Source of the DNA: Psoroptes ovis
Lineage: Eukaryota; Arthropoda; Arachnida; Sarcoptiformes; Psoroptidae
Reading direction: 5' to 3'
Assembly: GCA_002943765.1 (NCBI GenBank)
Contig: PQWQ01000007.1
Span: forward strand, 2,358,501-2,422,500
DNA length: 64,000 nucleotides
In this document: in pieces, positions 45,601-57,200 of the stretch
Numbering within the stretch: the stretch's first letter is position 1
Layout of the letters: each line of letters opens with the position of its first letter
The notes under the pieces: model-generated
Database searches by the model: none
What the model saw: the letters and a program-made list of their open reading frames with translations, nothing else
What the model was told of the DNA's origin: nothing
Translations under genes and position numbers: made by a program

Positions 45601-45827
45601 TACAACGTTTACCATCAGGCCGTGAAAAAGCAGGACAAAAACAATGTCCACATTGTCCACAAGTGTATTATGGTTATCATGCAATGCATGATCATATAAC
45701 ATCTGTACATTTAAATTCTAATGAAAAATATCCATGTCATTTATGCGATAAAGAATATTCATGGCGTATCACGTTGCGAAAACATTTAAAATCACAACAT
45801 GGTGTACATCCAGATATTTTAAATTAA
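21067..45827 (+). CDS. BTB / AT-hook / C2H2 zinc-finger transcription factor, four coding exons
   Basis: Exons 21067-21649, 42923-43400, 43469-45318 and 45379-45827 join in frame (3360 bp, 1119 residues). Every junction is GT...AG. The N-terminal BTB domain (about residues 70-235, with a Ser/Asn insert) is split by a 21.3-kb intron and rejoins as IEFFYRG|EIIVQQEHLDE. A long Ser/Asn/Asp-rich middle follows, then two poly-Ala tracts, two AT-hooks (KRGRGRPPKHG and RSRRGRPPTLS) and two C-terminal C2H2 fingers. This layout is that of arthropod nuclear BTB-zinc-finger regulators (the lola/tramtrack/abrupt class); I cannot assign one orthologue. BTB domains dimerise, and AT-hooks and fingers bind DNA. 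The Ser run in exon 4 exceeds 20 residues. Confidence 0.88.
23122..23193 (-). mobile_element. palindromic element copy 5
   Basis: 72 bp with perfect 14-bp ends (TTGTCCGAAAAGTT). On the minus strand the interior starts TTGACCGATTTTTAATGGGC, nearly identical to copy 1. Confidence 0.88.
23374..23445 (-). mobile_element. palindromic element copy 6, right arm decayed
   Basis: Left arm TGTCCGAAAAGTTC, right arm AAAACTTTTTGAGCAA. It lies only 180 bp from copy 5. Confidence 0.75.
23644..23715 (-). mobile_element. palindromic element copy 7
   Basis: Left arm TGTCCGAAAAGTTAGC, right arm GAACTTTTAGGACAA. Third copy within 600 bp; interior AATCGGCAAG matches the family (GCCGATT on the minus strand). 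Confidence 0.8.
24166..24186. repeat. GGT/GGC short tandem repeat
   Basis: GGTGGTGGCGGCGGCGGCGG, an isolated GC-rich microsatellite in AT-rich intron sequence. Confidence 0.8.
24396..24409. repeat. target-site duplication, left copy
   Basis: ACCATCCAACGTTT, identical to 25717-25730, flanking the deleted LINE. Confidence 0.88.
24532..25180 (-). pseudogene. LINE reverse-transcriptase C-terminal fragment
   Basis: On the minus strand, in frame upstream of the ATG at 25110, is YKGLIRSTLTYGSEIWANHI, the conserved end of a LINE RT (thumb). NKLKTLEQQILR follows, then FYTGHGNNKEYLHR, and a terminal Cys/His cluster CTCS...IEHILLHC typical of these ORFs. The frame stops at 24532. The palm with its catalytic Asp pair is absent. 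Confidence 0.85.
25170..25703 (-). pseudogene. LINE endonuclease N-terminal fragment
   Basis: 177 codons from ATG 25703. The exonuclease-endonuclease-phosphatase fold is shown by ILIQEPYTG (catalytic Glu35) and IIAGDLNAKHTLW (Asp135, Asn137). The C-terminal SDH-type motif is missing because the frame runs across the deletion joint, at about 25180, into off-frame RT sequence. The start codon lies 13 bp from the element end, so the 5' UTR is very short or the true start lies slightly differently. Confidence 0.85.
25717..25730. repeat. target-site duplication, right copy
   Basis: ACCATCCAACGTTT, the exact partner of 24396-24409. Confidence 0.88.
26333..26420 (-). mobile_element. palindromic element copy 8, strongly decayed
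   Basis: Right end AAACTTTACGGACAGCC and left end TCAAAAAGTTTTTTTTTGCC; interior on the minus strand CTTCGATTTTCCC. Only partly convincing. Confidence 0.45.
27519..27532. repeat. CA dinucleotide repeat
   Basis: A short (CA)n microsatellite near 27515-27533. Confidence 0.7.
29611..29780. repeat. 170-bp pyrimidine-rich tract
   Basis: Almost entirely C and T (for example CTCCTTCTTCCCTTCTTC), with C runs of up to five. It is the most C-rich stretch of the intron and is strand-asymmetric. Confidence 0.85.
30929..31011 (-). mobile_element. palindromic element copy 9
   Basis: 83 bp. Left end GCTGTCCAATAAGTTCTTGA, right end CCAAAACTTTTCGGACAGC; minus-strand interior TTTTGGCCGATTTTCG. Outer bases GGGCTG / CAGCC extend the palindrome. 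Confidence 0.85.
33985..34226. mobile_element. long (242-bp) or double palindromic element, copy 10
   Basis: CGTCCGAAAAGTG at the left and CGAACTTTTCGGACAA at the right enclose about 210 bp that is clearly less AT-rich than its surroundings (for example AACGTGGCCAGCGAGACTCG). It could be a longer relative of the family or two decayed short copies side by side. Confidence 0.6.
39407..39476 (+). mobile_element. palindromic element copy 11
   Basis: 70 bp. TGTCCGAAAATTTCTGGCCG at the left, CAATTTTCGGACAG at the right, interior TTTTTCAATGGACAG. Both arms share the same AAGTT-to-AAATT change, so arm pairing is kept. Confidence 0.8.
42923..43400 (+). CDS. BTB gene coding exon 2: end of the BTB domain
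   Basis: Begins GC|GAAATAATT after ATCAAACAG. VQQEHLDEVIKAANFFQIQGI is the last helix pair of a BTB domain (kept here in two parts: VQQEHLDEVIKAA and NFFQIQGI). Ser, Asn and Gln runs follow. It ends before GTAAGT at 43401, phase 2. Confidence 0.85.
43469..45318 (+). CDS. BTB gene coding exon 3: low-complexity middle, poly-Ala tracts, first AT-hook
   Basis: 1850 bp after a 68-bp intron. It holds acidic Asp/Asn stretches, Lys-rich basic segments (KRKRSS, KKKTNY, RLKKGSKK), two poly-Ala tracts (at about 44638-44680 and 44970-44999) and the AT-hook KRGRGRPPKHG near the end. The donor is AAGA|GTGAGT, phase 1. Confidence 0.85.
45379..45827 (+). CDS. BTB gene coding exon 4: second AT-hook and two C2H2 fingers
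   Basis: A Ser run, then RSRRGRPPTLS (AT-hook), then two C2H2 fingers: CPHCPQVYYGYHAMHDHITSVH, given here as C-P-H-C ... H-I-T-S-V-H, and CHLCDKEYSWRITLRKH...QH. The protein ends HPDILN, 11 residues past the last finger. AATAAA occurs at 46142. Confidence 0.88.
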
Positions 45828-47076
45828 ATCATTGTTTTGATTATATATTTGCAATATTGTCATAATGATAACTATTTTCATATTAATCACAATTATCATA
45901 ATCTTTATTTTTCAAACATTAACTCACACATGAATACAGCATAAATCTTATTTACATCTACGATCTTCATCATTATCATTATAATCATCATCATCACCAT
46001 TAATTGTGTATTTCTCATAAATCATTTAATCAAATCAAACGATTCATTGATCCATTAAATTTCAAAAATTTTCAGACAAATTACTTTCGGAGAAAATATA
46101 TTAATTTTTATTTGAAAATATGCAACGAAAACAAATTGATAAATAAATGAGACATTTAATCAATTTATTAATTCAGTCGTGTTGATCTATTCATTCATTA
46201 GACAAATTAATTGATTGATTTTGTTGATTTTTCGTGGTTAGGCGGAAAAATTATTGCATCCATATGTCGATCTTGATTGCGTGTACTTCAATTATTTTAC
46301 AATGAAAAAATAGAGCGAAAATTATTTATTATTGCAAATATTAAAATATGAATTTATTTACAAAAATTATAAATTTTTAATTCAGTTTAAAAATTCCTAA
46401 ATTTAGTTTTGTAATTTTTTTTTAATATAAAAATGTTTGTTTAATTATTCATTCAAAAGAAAAAAATTAGCTGCCATAATGTGATTCACTTTATTCGCGA
46501 GTGTTTGTGTATGGGTTTAATTAATTGGTAAGTAATTAATTGCAGGTTTTTTTTTATAAATCAATTTGTTGATTTGAAAGATTGGAAAAAATTAAAGGAT
46601 TAATTAATTAATCAATTAATTGAAAAAAAATAATGACAATAAATTAAAGCTGTTCAAAGAAATATGAAAAAAAAATCTCGATGTAAAATTGACCAACAAT
46701 GTGTAGGTGTGTTCGTGTTTGTATTTGTTTGTTTCATTTCAAAAATTTGGCACAAAATAAAATTCAAAAAAAAATATGAAAAATTGAAATGAAATTCCCG
46801 ATTGGATTTCATCCATTTTTTTACAATCATTTCCCATTATTAAAATGTAATATATAAAACCCCCTTAATCGAAAATAAATGAAAATTTCCCTAATATCAT
46901 TGACCGAATTCAAATTCCCAAGTGTTTGTAATGGATATTATAATGGTATGGTGTAGAAAAAAAAATAATGATGAGATAATTATTTAAAAAAAAAAAATAT
47001 TCACAAAAATTCAAATCAAAATGAAAATTATCGAAAAAAAAAAGAAAATTTTTGAGAAATCTTCGACATTATCAAA
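45828..47076. other. convergent 3' UTR / intergenic region
   Basis: 1.25 kb between the stop codons of the BTB gene (+) and dpy (-). It is AT-rich with TTAATTAATTAATCAATTAA repeats near 46600. No coding frame is visible. Confidence 0.7.
46142..46147 (+). terminator. candidate polyadenylation signal of the BTB gene
   Basis: AATAAA 315 bp past the stop codon; other AT-rich candidates exist. Confidence 0.4.
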
Positions 47077-48221
47077 TTACATATGTCGTTGATGCATTGA
47101 TGGATAATAATCAGGTATTGGTTCAATCAATGACGGTGTTGGTGTTGTATATAAAGGATTTGGAAAATCTGGTGGATGTGGTAATGGTCCAACACCTTTT
47201 GGTCGTCGACGATATGCCATCAGCCAACATGATATGGCAACAGCTACGGCAACTAATGCTAATAATGTTGTTATTATCATTGAAATGATCAGACCAAGTT
47301 TTGGTAAGCAAACATGTTCAATATCTTCAACATGAATTGGTTCATTTTCGACAATATTTTCTGCTTGTTGTAGACCGTGTTTTTCAAATGTAAGTATAGC
47401 GTTCGATTGAACCATAATTTCTTCACGAAGTGCACCTTCTTTGAATGTATCAGTCAATATAAAATCGTCTTCATCGACTTCAATTTGACGACGACGACGA
47501 CGTCTGCCAAAAGCATCGACACCATCACAATTGACCGGTGGACATGATCCGAAGCATACACGTATGTTACACTGGAACCGTAAATTGTTGCTGCTTGGAA
47601 ATTTGAATGCATTGAATCGTGCCATCAATGATTTTTTATGCGGATCATATTCCCAATTTCCAAAAATGCTTGGATCGGTAGCACAACCGTTTTCATCGGT
47701 AACTTCATATTGAAATTCTCCTTCTTCTTCCATGGTTTTGGCAAAACAGCTTCGAGCGAAACCGCCATAAATGAAATCTGGTTGTACATCCACTTTGAGT
47801 ATAAGATCATCACCGATTTCAGCACTGTTTATTTCTTTGCCATCTAAAGTGCAAATGGACATAATGCATGTTGGTGGTGGACCAGTGTTAGCAATTGTGC
47901 CCGATGTAGTAATCATGCTAACATTGAATCCTAGTGTAACTGTCTTTTCACCAGTATTATAAACACATTTAATGTGATAAGCACGTGCACGATAAGTAAT
48001 CAATTTAGGATGTTTTTGAATGACCAAAACAAAAGATGCTTCGCCATCAATATGAATCAAACCACAATGTCCAAATAAAACTTTGAAATCAATCGAATCT
48101 CCTTCACCACTGGTCACCATACGACGACATTGCGGATCTTGGCTGTGGCCTTTAACATAGATTAAACCATCAAATCGATCTAATTGTACGCTTACTTGTA
48201 CGCCATCAGCAAGACACATAA
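47077..48221 (-). CDS. dpy: dpy last exon: ZP domain, furin site, transmembrane helix, cytoplasmic tail
   Basis: Starts after TTTCTATTTTTAG. VSVQLDRFDGLIYVKGHS opens the ZP domain, with cysteines at CRRM, HCGL, IKCVYN, CIMSIC, SCFAKT, NGCATD and further on CNIRVCFGSCPPVNC. VDAFGRRRRRRQ is a furin-type cleavage site after the ZP domain. A 24-residue hydrophobic span (LGLIISMIITTLLALVAVAV and onward) follows, then a short Pro-rich tail ending PSMHQRHM. ZP domains polymerise outside the cell after such cleavage. Confidence 0.93.
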
Positions 48222-51200
48222 CTAAAAATAGAAAAATGTTAGATCAAGAATTGAAAAAATTGGTTCGACAAAACTAACCAATAATCTCAGATGGTGGTGG
48301 GATAGTTCTTGATTCTATAGGAAGATCTGGTTCTTCATAACAGCCAACCAATTTGTTCAATGGTTCACCGATTCTACCTGGTGGACAAGTACAAATGGCT
48401 CGATGATCAATAGCTGTACATTCGGCATGAGGACCGCAAATGTAACAAGGACTGATACATTGTTTACTGCCAATATCACATTCTCGATCACTAGCACAAT
48501 CTTCTGTCGAAGTACAACCTTCGATTTCATAACAACCTTTCACATAGGCATCACCGACAGTACCAGGTGGACAACTGCATTCATATCCACCAGGTTTATT
48601 ATTACAAACGGCGCCAGAACTACAATGAACATGTAAACATTCATTAAGATCAATACATTCACCACTTGGGTGATATTCATAACCATGTGGGCATACACAA
48701 AAACCATTTAAGCTTCCTGTGTACACACATTCTTCATTTGTTGGACATGGATTATTTGTGGTACAATTCAATGATTTCATGTAACAATAATCATTTTCTT
48801 GCAAGAAATTAGGTGGACAACCACACGTATTACTGTCCAAACAAATCAAATTGCCTGGACAATGATAGTCGATACCACAAATGATTTTTTTGTGACACGA
48901 ATTGAATGGATCACCTTCATAGCCAGGTGGACAATAACATTCTGGATTATGATTTTCTGTGATACAAATAGCATTCAAACCACATTTATAGCCTAGATGT
49001 TGTTCTCTTGTAACACATGGATCTACAAATCAAATGAAAAGTATTATTTTTTAGGTTCATAGATCGAAAAATGATACGAACCATAACATTCTCCTAGATG
49101 AGCATTACATTTCTTGTTCAATGCACAATCACTATCTTTTATACAACCCTTCAATGGTGGCGGTGCTGAGCGGCAACCATCACGATATGGATCACCTTCA
49201 TGGTTTTCATAACAACGACATTCATATGATCCAGGTAAATTATGACATTCAGCATTTGCAGCACATAATCCAGTCTTTTCAATACATTCATTGATATCTG
49301 AAACAAAACATTTATGATGAAAAAATTACAACCGATTCATTATTTGAACAAACATACCTTGACATTCTCCATTAGCAGACAATCTGAAACCACGCATACA
49401 AACACAGAAACCATTTCCTTTGGTGAGAATACATTCTTGATTACCTTTACAGGATTGTGTTGATGAACAGCTGATTGATGATTCTGTTGAAATGGAAACA
49501 TTTTCCATTAAGATACTTATAATTAGAGACAAATTAAGAAAACTTACTTATACAATAATCTAATTGACGTTCATAGCCAAGTGCACAGCCACATTTTTGA
49601 TCAGGCATACAAATTAGATTGCCAGGACAATTTTGATCAGATAAACATTCAACAGGTTTACGACAGATCGAGTAAGGATCACCAAAGAACAATGGTCGAC
49701 AATTACATTCGGCTTTATGGTTATGAACAGAACAAATTGCATTCTGACCACAAACGTTTTCTTTCAAACAAGGATTGATACATTTTGCATCCACACAAGC
49801 TTTGTCGGCATCACAATCACTGTCCACAAAACATCCTTCACGGAAATTATCAGTTAAACATCCTTCATTGTAAGGATCACCACCAAATGGACAAGTACAT
49901 TTATAGCTGCCAATTATATTTGTACATGTTGCACCTGTTCCACATATATTATGATTTTGTTGACATTCATCGATATCTTTACAGCTGCCATCCAATGTAA
50001 GTTGGAAACCACGTGGACAAATACATATTCCTTCATGTGTGTTACCATTGATGAATACACATTCTTGATTCGATGGACACAAACTTTGAATTGTACAATT
50101 GTTGTAAGTTTGAGCTATTAAATGAAAATCATGTCATTAATAATTAAAACAAACAGATTTTTGTAAGAATAAATACCAATACAAAACGTGCCCAATTGAT
50201 GCAAATGTTTCGGACATGAACAATAATCGATTTGACATTTAAGATTTCCAGGGCAATCGTTATCAGATACGCATGAATCGCCTGCAAAATGAATTTATTA
50301 GAATTATTTTCATGACTAAATTTTAAAATTAAATACGTACGAATGGTGCATTCGACATGTGGATTTCCTTGATAGCCATTAGGACATGTGCATTCCGCTC
50401 TATAATCGAAACCTCTACAAATAGCACCTTTGCCACAAACACCAGGTCTGGAACAAATGTCTGAGAAATTTCGAAAATTACATTAAATCTGATACTAATT
50501 AAATGAATGCAAATTTACCATAGCATTCTTGCGTAACTGGATTACATCGTTGATCCGATTTACAATCAGCATCATGTAGACAGACTGGTTGTGGTGATCG
50601 GCAACCAAACGGTCCATATGGATCACCTACCAAAGGCAATGGACATGAACATTTAAACCAGCCAGGTAAATTTGTGCAACTAGCTCCAGGTCCGCATGGA
50701 ATTTTTTCTTGTAGACACTCATTGATATCTTTACATTCGTTGTTAGCACAAACATAGCCATTACCACAATCTTTATTCTGTTCACATTCGAATGTTGCTT
50801 TTGAGCATTGTTTCAACGGATCTCCAGTATAACCAGGAAGACAAGAGCACTGAGCTTCATGTCTTTCAGCTCGACAAATCGTATTTACACCACACATTCC
50901 ACCGATGCTACATGGACTTTGACATAATCCATTCACACACGCTTTATCCATCGGACAATTTCCATGCATTCGGCATCCGACTAATTGTTTATGGTGAAAG
51001 ACAGATTAAAATTTGTTGAAATTATCATAAATTATTCAAAAAAACATACCGATACATTTCTGTTTCAAACAAATACGCTCCATACCACAATCATCATCAG
51101 ATCTACATTCAGGTGGAATTTCTGTGAAAAGAATTGTAAAAACTCAATAATCCACTCAATTATTAAATTGATTATATACCTTTGCATTCAACATTTGGAT

Positions 51201-54200
51201 CACCAATAAATCCAGTTGGACAACTACAAACAGCAACATGACTAGAAGCTGAACATATTGAATTGCGACCACAAGCACCGCTTTGTTTACATGGATTAAT
51301 ACATTTTTCTTGCACACATGTTTTATCTTTAGGACAATTAATCGTTGATCGACAGCCATCTAGAAATTTAAAACAATAAAAATGTTGAGAAATGCAAAGT
51401 TGAGATTCAGTCAATCTTACATGAACATCGTTGATTTTTGCAGATATGTTCAGTTGGACATTCAACATCGGAAAAACATTCTGGTGGTGGTAACACACGT
51501 TCACATGATACTCGAGGATCACCGGTGAAATCCGGTAAACATGTACAAATACGATCATGATTCAATGGTTTACATAAAGCATTTTGTCCACAAGCACCAA
51601 ATAAGTCACAAGGATTTTGACATTGTTTATTAATACATGATTCTTCAAATCGACAATTAGCATCATTTCGGCATCCATCTATTAAAAAATTGAAAAAATT
51701 ATTTAGTTCAGTATGAAATTTGAAAAATGGTAACTTACCAATACACCGATTATTCTCACAGATTTTACCCAAGGAACATGCTTGATCTTGTTCACAATAA
51801 TCATCAGGAACTATAATTTCAGAAATAAAAAATTAATCTCAGTTAATCTTAAAATAGTTGACTCAAGAATCGCATACTTGGTTCACAATGTTCAAATGGA
51901 TTTCCACGGAAATTTTCAATACATTCACAACGTGCTCGATGATTGAATGGTTGACAGTTTGCATTTAAACCACAAGCTTTTGGCAATAAACATGGATTTT
52001 GACATGTTCCATGCACACAGATTCTATCTTCAGGACAATTATTATCTTGACGACAACCAGAAATACATTGATTATTTTCACAAATTTGGCCTACAACACA
52101 TTCATTGTCGCGATAACATTGAGATGGTGCATCTGTACAAAGAACATTAGGATTTCCTTTATATCCGGATGGACAGCTACAAACAGCAGCATGGTTCAAT
52201 GTTTGACATAATGCATTTCTGCCACAAACACCATATAAACTGCATGGGTTTTGACAAATACCATTGATACATGATTCTTCATCAGAACATCCATTGCTAT
52301 CTCGACATCCGATAACACATTTAGAACGCTCACAAATCAAACGATGACCACAATCACGATCTGATTGACATTGTTTAGTTTCTTCTAATGGATGACATTC
52401 AACAGTAGGATCACCAATAAATCCAGAATGACATGAGCAAACTGTTCGATGTCCATTTGTCGTACAATCGGCATTCAAACCACAAGCATTCAATGATTCA
52501 CATGGATTTCGGCATTCAGAATTAATACATGCTTCATTAGGTGTACAATGATCATTATTGCGACATCCTTCTACACATGATCCTTGATTGCATATGTATC
52601 CAAAACCACAGTCATCATCGGCTGAACAATCAGTAGTCATTATAATCTGTTGACGGTCACAAGCAGTGAATACATCACCATTACCAGCATTTGATGCAAC
52701 ACATTTACAGATGGCCCTATGATTTTCAGCTTGACAAATTGCATTGTGACCACAAGCGCCATAAACACTGCAAGGATCTTGACAACGTTGATTAATGCAA
52801 GCTGTTACATATGAACAAGCATCGTCTGTTCGACAGGCATCGATACACTTGCTTTTTTCACAAATTTGACCAATACCACAATCAATATCTTGTACACAGA
52901 TCATCATTATTGATACGGTACACAAAGCATTTGGATCGCCTGTATAACCAGGTAAACAAGAACATCTTGGACGGTGACCGACAGTTGTACAGACGGCATT
53001 TTGTCCACAAGAATCCGTAAGATCACATGGATCCAGACATTGTTTATGTATACAAGCTAATTCTGATGGACAATTTTTGTCCGTTCGGCATCCAATCGTA
53101 CAGATATTTAATTCACAAATCAATCCCTCAGGACATTCTTTATCATTCCTACATCTTGAAGATGGCAACTGTGTAATTTGCTTGCAATAATCATAGGGAT
53201 TACCATCGTAACCAAATGAGCAGCGACATTGTGGACGATGTAACACTGGTTGACAATGAGCGTTAGCACCGCAAGGTGTTTGTATCGTACATGGATTGAC
53301 ACATTTACTGTTGTAACATGCACGATCGAATGTACAATCGGAATCACGGCGACATCCACTAATACATTTTCCTTGATCACATATTTCGCCTGGATGACAA
53401 TTATTATCATATAAACATTGCTTAATAATATCGACACAGTATTGATGTTCACAAACTTTACCAGGACCACATCCAATATCATCTGTACATTCATATGATT
53501 CAAGATTTTGTTTGTTTTCCACACAATGTACTTTAGCATCACCAATATAATTGGGTGGACAAGAACATTCAGCTTTATGATTAGTTGGTTTACATAATGC
53601 ATTAACACCACAAATTTGTTCCAATGAACATGGATCAATACATTTTCGATTGTAACAAGTTTTTTCGAAAGGACAATTATTATCGTTACGGCAGCCTACC
53701 AAACAACGATTCGATATGCAAATTTTGCCAATACCACAATCATCATCGACATTACAATCATATTGTTGAATTCGACAAGCTTTATATCCATCACCAGTAA
53801 ATCCTTCTGGACATCTACAAACAGCTTCATGATTGATTGATACACAAATTGCATTCGGTCCACAAGTTTTCATTGAACATGGATTTTGGCAAACATAATT
53901 GATACATGCCATTTTAAATGAACAATCACTGCTTGAACGGCATCCTTCTGTGCAACGATTATTAGCACATATTTCTGTTAAACGACATTCATTATCAGAA
54001 ACACAACCTTGTGATTGAACACATTTATTTGATTGACAAATATATCCAATTGGGCATTCTTCATTTTTGCGGCATAACGGCAATGGCAAACATTCAGTTT
54101 CAGGATTACCGATATGATCGGGGAAACATGAACATTTGGCAATGTGATTAAATGGTTGACAATATGCATTCTGTCCGCAAGCACCTCTAATATTGCATGG

Positions 54201-57200
54201 ATTTTGACATTGTTGTGATTGACAAGCCATATCTAACGGGCAATCATCGTCACGACGACATCCAGCAAAACATTTTCCTTGAATACAAATGTGACCGATC
54301 GTACAATCTTTGTCTTTATTGCACTCATTGTTTCTAATACATCGTTCATATAAACAAGTGCTATCGGCTGGACAATCTTTGGATGATCGACAAATGAGTT
54401 CTTCTTGTGGTTTCAAAAAACATCTAACTGTCGGATTTCCATCATAATTAGCTGGACATGAACAATATGGTTGATGATCGATTGTTTGACAGATTGCATT
54501 CTCACCACAAACTTCGGCAAACATACAAGGATCAACACATTGTAAACTAATACAGCTTTCACTTGAAGCACAACCTGAATCTGATCGACATCCATGTTGA
54601 CATTTATAATTTTGACATATTTCTTGATTTTTACAATCATTATCAATGATACATTCGATATGTTTGCATTCAATTTTAGGATTACCAGTATGTTGTGGTG
54701 GACATGAACACTGTGCAATATGATTGATGGCTACACATTGAGCACCCAAACCACATGATGTTGGATTATTGCATGCATTAATACATTTGCGATTTATACA
54801 AATATCTGTTGTTGGACATTCAGAATCTTGACGGCAACCAGGTGTACATTGACCAGATTCACAAACAAATCCGGTTGGACAGGCATCATGATTGGTACAG
54901 ATGGTGTTGCATACACCATTCAAACATCGTTCATTATTGAAACAATCTTGATCTCGATTACATTGCGTGAAACAATATGATGATTGACAAACAAGTCCAT
55001 TTCCACAATTGTTACGTTGATCACATCGATCGAATTTACGTACACATTCGACGAAAGGATTACCGATCGTATCTTCTTTACATGTGCATATTTTTTCGTG
55101 ATTATATACTGAACATATTGCATTAGTACCACATGCTGTTGGACTTGCACAAAGATCCATACAGAAATTATTCATACAAGTTTCGGTTGAAGAACAATCT
55201 GCATCAGAACGACAGCCAACATTACAGAAATTTTGCAGACAAATTTCACTTGTTGGACATTCACGATCTTTGGTACATTGAATATGACATCTACCATTCA
55301 CACAGCGTTCATCTACGGCACAATCTTTGTTTGCTGAACAAATTTGTCTGCATCGATTATTGGTACAAATTAATCCAACATTATTACAATCAGCGTTCGA
55401 TAGACAAGTGATAGATTCACGCATACAGCCAACATTAGCCGACGGTCGGCCGACAAAATTGATTGGACAGGTACAAGATATACGATGGTTTACCACACTG
55501 CATATTGCGTTAGGTCCGCAAGCTGCTGAACCTTCACATGGATCGATACATTGATTACGGGTACAGACCAAATGACCAGCACATTGATTGTTGTTACGGC
55601 AACCAGTTTGACAACGATTAGCATTACATATTTCATGATTTTGACATTCGTTATCATGACGGCAAAGCAATACACAATGTCCATTGAAACATTTTTCACC
55701 AATGGCACAATCTTTGTCAGCTAAACAATTCGGTTTGCAACGGCCATCAATACAAATGTGATTTTCTGGACAATCGATCGGTGACAAACACATTCGCATT
55801 ATACGATTACAAGCTAATTTTGAATTACCAGCAAAACCATGAGGACATGTACAAATTGGTTGATGAGCGACCATTGTGCATAATGCATTAGCACCACATG
55901 CAATCGGTGTATCACACATATTTTTACAGCTATTCAATATACAAGCTTCTTTCATTGAACATTCATTATCATTGCGGCAGCCAGATTGACAACGATTATT
56001 CATACATATTTCACCATTAGAACATTCTTGATCACTGAAACAACGAAGTAAACATCGATGATCATAACATTGTTCATTCACGGCACAATCTTTGCTCGAA
56101 ACACATTGTGGACGACATTTTCCTTGATCACATATTGTTCCGATTGGACAATGATTTTCATCGTGACAATCGACTAGGTTGCGAACGCAACCACGTCTTG
56201 TGTCTTTAGGATTTCCTTGGAATCCTTCTGGGCATTGACAAATACGTTGCCGATTTGATACTGAACATAAAGCATTAATACCGCAGCTATCATCTCTTTC
56301 ACATGGATTTTGACACATTAATTGACCATTAGAATTTAATTCACAAACAGCGTTTGGTGGACAATCAGAGTTACCATTTGGACATTCATTTGGTCCACGA
56401 CATCCAGGTTCTTCAAATGGTGAACCAATACTTTTATCGATTGGACACATACACTCATAACCGGCAAGTTTATTAATACAAATGGCCGTAAGGTGGCAAA
56501 CTTTTCTGCTACAATAATCAATTCTTCGGCAACCAACAATCGGATCCCCTTCGAATCCATCGAAACATCTGCAAATGGCTGAATGTTTTTCCGAACTACA
56601 ATAAGCATTTTCACCACAAATGACATTATTTTGTTTACATGGATCAATACATTTATGATTAGAACATGCTTGATTTGGTCTACATTCTTGATGTGTTGAA
56701 CATTCAATCGGTCGACAACCAAATCTTTCATCATTTGGATTGCCAAAATATCCTGATAAACATTCACAAACTGGTGTATGATTGATAACTTTACATTGTG
56801 AATTACGGCCACATATAGTATTCTCACATGGGTCTTTACAGTCATTAAAACCACGAGTATCAGCACGACATGCAGTGTTATCATCACATTCATTATCATT
56901 ATTACAACGATTTTCAATTTGTCTAATACAATTCCATTCGATGCAATAATAACCGGATGAACAGTCTGAATCATTTTTACAGCTTTGAATACATTTGCCC
57001 ATTGAGCATTTTTCATTATGATTACAATCACGATGGCTAACACAAGCACTTCGACAAAAATGATCCATATGACAAAATTCTGAGAATGGACAATCTTCAT
57101 CACTATCACATGATAAGCGTCGACGACAACCAGCAATTGGATCACCAAAATATCCATCCGAACATTTACAAATGTAATTATGTTTTTGTGCCACACAATA

